NCBI GenBank assembly: GCA_026686845.1
Contig: JAIVEN010000001.1
Location: forward strand, 31,488,001-31,552,000
Origin: Adenanthera pavonina
Lineage: Eukaryota > Streptophyta > Magnoliopsida > Fabales > Fabaceae
Direction: 5' to 3'
DNA length: 64,000 bases
Part shown: positions 57,551 through 64,000 of the stretch, piece after piece
Numbering within the stretch: the stretch's first letter is position 1
Layout of the letters: every line of letters begins with the position of its first letter
The notes under the pieces: model-generated
Database searches by the model: none
What the model was told of the DNA's origin: nothing
Seen by the model: the letters and a program-made list of their open reading frames with translations, nothing else
Made by a program: the position numbers and the translations under genes

Positions 57551-59238
57551 AATAATGAAGAAATTTCTCTAGAACTTCCTAGAGCTTGGAGATATCAAAG
57601 AAATCATCCAATTGATCAAGTGATTAAGGATGTTCAAGAGAATATTAAAACCAGAAGGCAACTTAGGGATCAAATAAATAACTATGTATTTATTTCTCAA
57701 ATTGAACCTAAGTGTACTGAAGAAGCATTAACTAATGAATATTGGATAATAGCTATGCAAGATGAGCTTAATCAGTTTGAAAGAAATCAAGTTTGAGATT
57801 TAGTGTCTAGACCCAAGGATCACCCAATTATTAGAACTAAATGGATATTTAGAAATAAACTTGATGAATTAGGAACAATTATTAGAAACAAAGCTAGATT
57901 AGTAGCCAAAGGATATAATTAGGAGGAAGTCATAGATTATAAGGAAACTTTTGCTCTAGTTGCAAGATTGGAAGCAATAATGATTCTCTTAGCCTATGTA
58001 TGCATAAAAGACATAATGCTCTATCAAATGGATGTAAAAAGTGCTTTTCTGAATGGCTATATCATGGAAGAGGTTTATGTTGATCAATCTCCAGGTTTTG
58101 AGAACTTAACAAAGGCAAATCATGTATATAAACTGAAAAAAAAACTCTTTATGACTTAAAATAGGCTCCTAGAGCATGATATGAGAGACTAAGCAACTTC
58201 CTAATTGAAAAAGTATTCAGTAGAGGGAAAGTTGATACAACATTGTTCACTAAAAAGGAAAATAAAAACTTACTTATTTTTCAAATTTATGTGGATGATA
58301 TCATATTTGGTGCTACTAATGAATTTCTTTGCAAATATTTCTCCAAGTTAATACAGAGTGAATTGAAAATGTCAATAATAGGTGAGCTCAACTTCTTCCT
58401 TGGATTGTAAATTAAAAAATATGATGATGATATCTTTCTCAATCAATCAAAGTATCTAAAGTAGTTGATGAAAAAGTTTGGAATGGAAAACGCCAAATCA
58501 ATGAGGACTCCTATGGCAACTGCTACAAAGCATGATATTGATGAAGGAGCAAAACCCTTTGATATAACACAATATAGAAGAATGATTGGTTCCTTGTTCT
58601 ATCTAACAGCTAGCAGACCTGACATCATTTTTAGTGTCTACATGTGTGCTAGGTTCTAATTATGTCCTAAAGAATCCCATGCAACAGCTGTGAAAGGAAT
58701 ATTTAGATACCTAATTGGAACATCATAGATGGGACTATGATATCCAAAGGGAAATGGAGAAGAGCTCATAGGATATACTAATACTGACTCTATTGGATCC
58801 AAAACTAATAGAAAGAAAACTAGTGGAACATGCTAATTTCTGGGAGGATCCTTGGTTTCATGGTTCAGCAAGAAGTAGAACAGTGTAGCTCTTTCCACAA
58901 CTGAAGCTGAATATATAGCTGCTGGAAGCTGTTTTGCTCAAGTTCTTTGGATGAAATAGCAACTTGAAGATCTTGAGATTGAGATGAAGGAAATACTAAT
59001 TAGATGTGATAATTAAAGTTCCATCAATATCACAAAAAATCCAGTCATGCATTTAAGGATAAAACACATTAAAGTTAGGCATCACTTCATACAGGACCAT
59101 GTTTTGAAAGGAGATATCAAGTTAGAGTTTGTCCCTACTGAAGAACAGCTGGCTGACATCTTGACAAAGCCACTTGCCGAAGATAGATACTATAAGATTA
59201 GAAGAGAATTAGAAATTGTAAATCTCAATAAACTGTAA
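57551..59238 (+). pseudogene. Copia reverse transcriptase and RNase H
   Basis: RT: TKWIFRNKLDELGTI, ARLVAKGYN-x-EEVIDYKETF, YQMDVKSAFLNGYIMEEVYV (first catalytic Asp) and FQIYVDDIIFGATN near 58282-58320 (the YVDD pair). RNase H: NSVALSTTEAEYIAAGSC near 58880-58935, then LRIKHIKVRHHFIQD and EEQLADILTKPLAEDRYY. At least nine in-frame stops lie in this part, nearly all where CAG, CAA or TGG is expected (for example 57795-57797, 57920-57922, 58726-58728, 58738-58740). The CACTA element starts 11 bases after the final TAA. Confidence 0.9.
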
Positions 59239-59264
59239 GTAAGTTTCTACACTACACCAAAACA

Positions 59265-59700
59265 GGGATTTTCTCACAGTACAAATCTGTGAGAAACCCC
59301 CCTAAAATTTGTGAGAAAACTGTTTCTCACGGATTTTCTCACGCAAAATCGTTGGTCAAAAAATAACTCGAAGGAAAATATTTTCTCAGCTTCAAGGCGT
59401 GAGAAAGTATTTTCTCACAGATTTGTTTTGTGAGAAACATTCTCATGGGAACAAAATCCGCAAGAAATCTTCTCACAAATTAAGTCCGCGAGAAAGTTTA
59501 TTACAGATTGTATGCGTGAGAAACTTCATAATTTTCTCACGGCTTATTTCTGTGAGAAAATTTCTCACAGAGTTAATTTGTGAGAAAATCCTTCATTTCT
59601 CACAGATTTTCTTTTGTGAGAAATCTCTCACGCATTAAATCCGCAAGAAAATATAACTAACTAAACATTTGCCTCACCAATATATGCCATGAGAAAACTG
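59265..59700. repeat. CACTA subterminal repeat array
   Basis: About two dozen copies, in both orientations, of a motif like TTTCTCACAGA or its complement TGTGAGAAA, some degenerate (CACGG, CGCGAG). In En/Spm such subterminal arrays are the binding sites of TNPA; the same role is inferred here. Confidence 0.85.
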
Positions 59701-59964
59701 TGAGAAGTATGTAAAACAAGTCAAGTCATAATCAATTTGTTTTCAATCCCTATTTAATTAAACCTGTAAAACAATAGATGTAACCAAACAAGCACAAAGC
59801 TAGAAATTTGAAATTCTAACTTGTATTTAACATATGTTTGAATTTCAAAAACACAAGGATAAAAATCACAAAAAACCTTTAACTATATTTCAACACAAGA
59901 AATCAAAAGTATCAAGTCCCAATAATGTAGCACAGACAAGAGTATCAAATATATAGCCCCATAA

Positions 59965-61628
59965 CTATACTTCATTCCCTCCATCATCATCATCATCATC
60001 AGTACCATCACTATCATTAGTACCATCACTATCATCACTTCGTGGACATTTGGAAGTACGAGCCTTAGTGTTAGATAAATGAGCCATAATCATTCGAAAT
60101 TGCTCTTCCATCCTAGACTCTCTAGCTTTATATTCTTCATCTCTAGCCTTCATTTCAGCTCTAACATTTTGAAGACTTTCTTCATAGAACTTCTTTTGCT
60201 CTTCCATCTCTTTTTTCAATTGTACAATCTCTCCAAAGTTGTTTCCAATGCTTGAGCAATCGGAAGCAATGAGACCTGCTTGAGATCCAAGTCCATAAAC
60301 ATGGCCTTTTTTATTTTTTTCACCCATAACCTTCAACCATAAATCTGAGTCACATATATTTGACTCAGGCTCTTGACTCTCTTTCAATTGCTCAAACTCA
60401 TTCTGCATTAAAAAAAAAGTTCAAGTTTAGTATTTGAATTTATGAGTTTTAAAAAATAATATAACCATAAGTAACTTACATAAGTGGCTTCAGCTTTTTG
60501 CCCAATCCAACCACCTTTCTTCTCATCATATTGAATTTTTTTGAAAACTTCAGGATATTCACATGATCTTCCCAATTCAACTTCCTACATCATATGGGAA
60601 AAATGCTAAAATTACATTGAATGAAAATAAAATATAATAAGATTAAGTAAATTAATAAGCATGTCACATTCAAATAACACTTACCATTCTTCTCTTATGT
60701 TCATTAAAACTAATTCTACCACCTCTATGAATACATCCCCCATTATCAGCTGCACGATTTGCCTTATTATGTGCAGACTCGGCCAAAAATTTAGGACTTT
60801 TCCAATATTCTTCCAAGGCTTTTCTAACTCCTTCTGGTAACCATTCACCCTTTGTTTTGTTTTTGCGAATATCCCTCAAAGATGACCATACCACACCACT
60901 GCATTTCTTTTCCATATCTTATGGATTACAACATCTAATTTAGGTCCCATGTGCATTTAAGCTGCATAAGAAACAACAAATTATCAATAATTATAGAATT
61001 AAAAACCATACATATTAATTTCTAAATGTTTATTAGATTAATTCACCTTAAACTCGTCAAACCATAAACCTTGCACTTTACGAGGAATCTTAGAAAATTT
61101 AGGCCATACACCCTCAAACTTGTGATGGATGATGTCAGACAATATTTTTTGTGATTCAACTGAAGGGAAAAACCTACAAAATGAATAATATTTAGCATAT
61201 ATAAAATAACAATTAAAGTATAAAAATATAAATTATATAGAAGCTACTTACTCCTGGTTACCATTTGGTCGAATGACCAATCGACCATCATTCAATCTAG
61301 AGCAAGCATCATATATATTATTAGATGAGCATCTTGCATATGTGCTCATCAAATTTGGTGATCTCTCTGACCCAGCAAATATAGTCTCCGTAGGAGAGGA
61401 TTGAAGGAGGGGGGATGGAACAGAAGAGGATGCTACCTCAAATCCCGGTTGTGTACTGGGTGTTGGATGAAGCTGATGTGGAGAGGATTGTATAATACCT
61501 AATGGCTGAGAAGATGAGGGTCGCATAGCAATTAGTGGCTGAGATTGTGATGCTTGCACCACCTTTTTACCTTTTTAATCCTTCTTATTTTTAGTTCCCC
61601 CCGCCACATGTTGCTTAAAAGATGACAT
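59965..61628 (-). pseudogene. CACTA TNPA-like gene (Transposase_24 / Ptta type)
   Basis: The second CACTA protein, which in En/Spm binds subterminal repeats. Exons read from alignment of frames and gt-ag sites: 61252-61628 (ATG 61628, MSSFKQHVAGG; one TAA at 61575-61577), 61047-61173 (FFPSVESQKILSDIIHHKFE), about 60685-60960 (MEKKCSGVVWSSLRDIRKNK, with GGCIHRGGRISFNEHKRRM, the core Transposase_24 motif; stops at its beginning), about 60480-60588 (SCEYPEVFKKIQYDEKKGGW) and 59965-60408 (coiled-coil-like EEQKKFYEESLQ and an acidic Asp-rich tail). Because of the stops it is probably not functional, although exon order is intact. Confidence 0.78.
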
Positions 61629-61738
61629 CTAAAATTAAAAAAAAATGGAACAAAAGTTAATGATAATAACATTAAGAGAATTAACACACATAATAATCAA
61701 TATAATGAATTCATGAAAATTAATTTACTAATATTATA

Positions 61739-64000
61739 TCAATCACTGGCTAAATAAAAATCACTAGGAGGATCATCTTCAGTCTCTGATGATCCAGTAT
61801 CTAGAAAATCTTCGTCTACATTTTCCTCACTTGATTCTCCTGAATCACCAATGTCATTTTCAGTTGATGAAATATGTATATCATCTAATTCTTCAATTTC
61901 ACCCGTATTATCTTGCAGATCAATATCACCATTGTCATATTCAACTAATTGGGGTTGTTGATCAACATTATCTTGAAAAGGCACATCTTTGTCGTCTTCT
62001 GAGGCATCAATCCTGTTCCTTGCTTTTGTTCTAATGACAACAAGCCAATCTTTTTTAGAAGAGAATGAGTTCGGATATGATGTAAAATACACTTGTTCTG
62101 CTTGTTCAGCAAAGATAAAAGAATCATTCCCCTTGTATGTCCTTTTTGTGTTAACCTCCACAATTCCATATTTAGGACAAACTTGAGTCCCTCTATGCTG
62201 AGGATCATACCATCTACAATTGAAAAGCGTTAACTGCTTAGATGGTTTGCCAGTGAATTGTAATTGAATTATCTCTTTCAAAACACCATGGTAAGAAACT
62301 TCAAGTTGATTGTGACTGATTCCCTTGACACTTACTCCACTATTATTGGTCTTCCTCCCTCTTGCCCAGGTCTCTGTGTGAAACTTATAGCCATTTACTG
62401 ACCATTGATCAAATGTATTCACAAGTCTCAAAGGACTCCAAGCCAAAGAAATTAACAATTCATCTTTTATCCCATTTTGTGGGTTCAGAACCTATTTTAA
62501 ATAGAAGTATTAGCATTGACAATTTTATAAAAAAAATATTCCTCCTCATTTCATTGGAAGTAGTTAAGATGTATTTACATAAGCTTTGAACCATGCAGAA
62601 AATTCGGATGAAATACACTTGTCCACCTCCTCATTTGATAAAGTAGGGTTCATAGATAGCAATTCGTTAACATAGGAACTGCATTTGACTAAGAATGATA
62701 TTAATCTAAACACAACTTTATATTGAGTAAAAGTAATAGACCGAGAATGAGATTCTTACTTGAGGAAATGTTTAACTTCATGACAATTGAGAAGAACATA
62801 CAAAGTTATTGCATTTTGCTCAGAGTCACTAAGAAAACAAGTGTTTTGTGTTGCTTTTCCATGTGGTTGTTCAGGATAGTTGAAGATAGAGATGGGAGGA
62901 TGATCAACATGCTCCCCACCATCATCATTGTGAGGAACTCTCCTAGTTCTTGATTGAACATGTGACTCAAAATAGTAGGAGCAAAATGTTGAAGTTTCTT
63001 CAAGTATATATGCTGAGCAAATGGAGCCTTCGACATGGGCCTTATTCTTTACCTTTCTTTTCAATGTATACAAGAACCTTTCAAATGGATACATCCACCT
63101 ATATTGTACAGGTCCACCAACTATAGCTTCATATACCAAGTGAACAGGTAAATGTTCCATAACATCAAAAAAGCCTGGAGGAAATATCTTCCCAAGTTTA
63201 CATAAAATAATAGGAATGTTCTTTTCCATTACTTCGAGGTTTTTCAAATGTAAAGTAGGAGCACAAAGATCACGAAAAAAATTGCTTAACTCTGTTAAGG
63301 TTTCAAATATTGGGGTTGGTAACCCATTACACACAATTGATAATAGCCTCTCCATAAAAATATGACAATCATGACTTTTCATTCCTACTAACGTGCAACT
63401 TTTCGCATCAACACAACGCCCTAAGTTGGATGCATAACCATCAGGAAGCTTTAGAGTTTTGACCCATTCACACACTGCCCGCTTTTGCTTCATATTAAAG
63501 GTATATGCAGCCTTGGGTTTTCCTTTCCTACCATTGCTTCCTACCACAAGATGTAAGGAAGGTCGTTTACAAAGCATAGCCAAATCTTTCCTTGCTTTGT
63601 CATTGTCTTTTGTCTTTTCCTTATGATCCATCACTGTATTAAACACATTATGAAACACATTCCCCTTTGTATGCATTACATCTATATTGTAGGGATTTAG
63701 CAAGTCATGCTAATAAGGGAGATCCCAAAATATACTGCATTTAGTCCAATTATGTTCTTCACCATACCCCTCCAATTGAGTGCCCCCTGATTCTGTTATT
63801 TTAGGAAATCTCCTAATTTGCTCATACAACTTCCCTCCTGAATACCTTAACGGTGGTGGTGAAGTCTCTACTTTATTCTTTATGAAATTCTGTTTATTTC
63901 GCCTAAATTGATGATCTAAAGGAAAAAATTGACGATGACAATCAAAATATGAAACTTTTCTCCCATATTGCAAGTAGATTGCCTTTGAACGATCCATGCA
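61739..64000 (-). pseudogene. CACTA TNPD-like transposase (tnp2), C-terminal part
   Basis: The transposase of the element, which enters from beyond the right edge. Seen in order: YFDCHRQFFPLDHQFRRNKQ (tnp2 family) at about 63900, SIFWDLPY then a TAG at 63710-63712 where tnp2 has Trp, then LNPYNIDVMHTKGNVFHNVF and MKSHDCHIFMERLL. A DUF4218 region follows (LCKLGKIFPPGFFDVMEHLP, RWMYPFERFLYTLKRKV). The last exon 61739-62458 is DUF4216-like (LFNCRWYDPQHRGTQVCP, then EQVYFTSYP) with an acidic tail. Introns lie at about 62459-62755. Only the one nonsense codon was noticed in the visible tnp2/DUF4218 part, so the decay is light. Confidence 0.88.

Larger units (their letters stand above)
46865..59249 (+). 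mobile_element. Ty1/copia retrotransposon B, nested host of later insertions
   Basis: Order: 5' LTR, PBS, gag, protease remnant, integrase, reverse transcriptase, RNase H, as expected for Ty1/copia. It is interrupted by a minus-oriented solo LTR (49437-51908), gypsy-derived filler (about 52915-53835) and a plus-oriented solo LTR (55053-57545), and is cut at 59250 by a CACTA element just after the RNase H stop. The 3' LTR is not in the window. About 7.4 kb of this span belongs to element B itself. A Sirevirus-like lineage is possible but not shown. Confidence 0.88.
59250..64000 (-). mobile_element. CACTA (En/Spm) DNA transposon, 3' part; continues past the window
   Basis: The left terminus is CACTACACCAAAACAGGG at 59250, the classic CACTA TIR, preceded by the 3-base flank CTA. 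Subterminal repeats fill 59265-59700. Two minus-strand genes follow: a TNPA-like (Transposase_24) gene at about 59965-61628 and a TNPD-like (tnp2) gene from 61739 to beyond 64000. Since genes read toward the left end, this is the element's 3' side. The other TIR is outside the window. Confidence 0.92.

Noticed and set aside
59265..59700. Regularly repeated short motifs that could be mistaken for a CRISPR or satellite array
   Set aside because: The copies are in both orientations, unevenly spaced and directly inside a CACTA terminus; they are subterminal repeats.

Overview
This is AT-rich plant nuclear DNA. Evidence: a DYW-class pentatricopeptide (PPR) gene, an ATL-type RING-H2 gene, a plant-length NDUFA5 gene, Ty1/copia elements primed from initiator-Met tRNA, plant-type Helitron, CACTA and RTE elements, and many gt-ag introns. 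The PPR gene and NDUFA5 lie side by side, which recalls the Arabidopsis pair At5g52850/At5g52840, so a eudicot is likely. No species can be named. I see no rRNA, tRNA, CRISPR array or bacterial-style operon.

Layout. 1-2965: 5' end of a copia element on the minus strand (gag, PBS, LTR). 2966-7296: gene-poor. 7390-8385: F-box gene broken by one TAG. 9882-15250: minus-strand Helitron Rep-helicase, decayed but readable. 16618-16947: unrecognised exon-like piece. 17321-17639: fold-back element. 18770-18920: likely DUF620 gene fragment. 19286-20065: intact ATL6/ATL31-like RING-H2 gene. 20853-23162: gypsy-type solo LTR with a perfect TSD. 25215-27869: intact single-exon PPR-DYW gene. About 28465-32412 and 33955-38738: a tandem duplication carrying two intact two-exon NDUFA5 genes (complex I); the second has an RTE LINE in its intron. 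41701-42342: intact, intronless Rab2/RABB1-like GTPase. 43335-44077 and 45627-46004: probable non-autonomous DNA elements.

46389-64000 is a nest of transposons. A Helitron helicase fragment was interrupted by copia element B (5' LTR 46865-48355, then gag-pol to 59249). Element B was later hit by two solo LTRs of a related copia family in opposite orientation (49437-51908 and 55053-57545, each with a perfect 5-bp TSD). It also holds a gypsy-derived filler bounded by a 143-bp direct repeat, and a CACTA transposon from 59250 past the window end (TNPA-like and TNPD-like genes on the minus strand).

The probable host genes are the RING-H2 gene, the PPR gene, the two NDUFA5 copies and the Rab gene. 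They are unrelated in function and are not an operon. I found no clearly new multi-gene system. The most notable items are the intact NDUFA5 duplication, the intronless Rab2-like gene, the PPR protein with an altered DYW terminus, the inverted pair of solo LTRs, the palindromic motif arrays inside the copia LTRs, and the strong bias of the nonsense codons toward C-to-T type changes.
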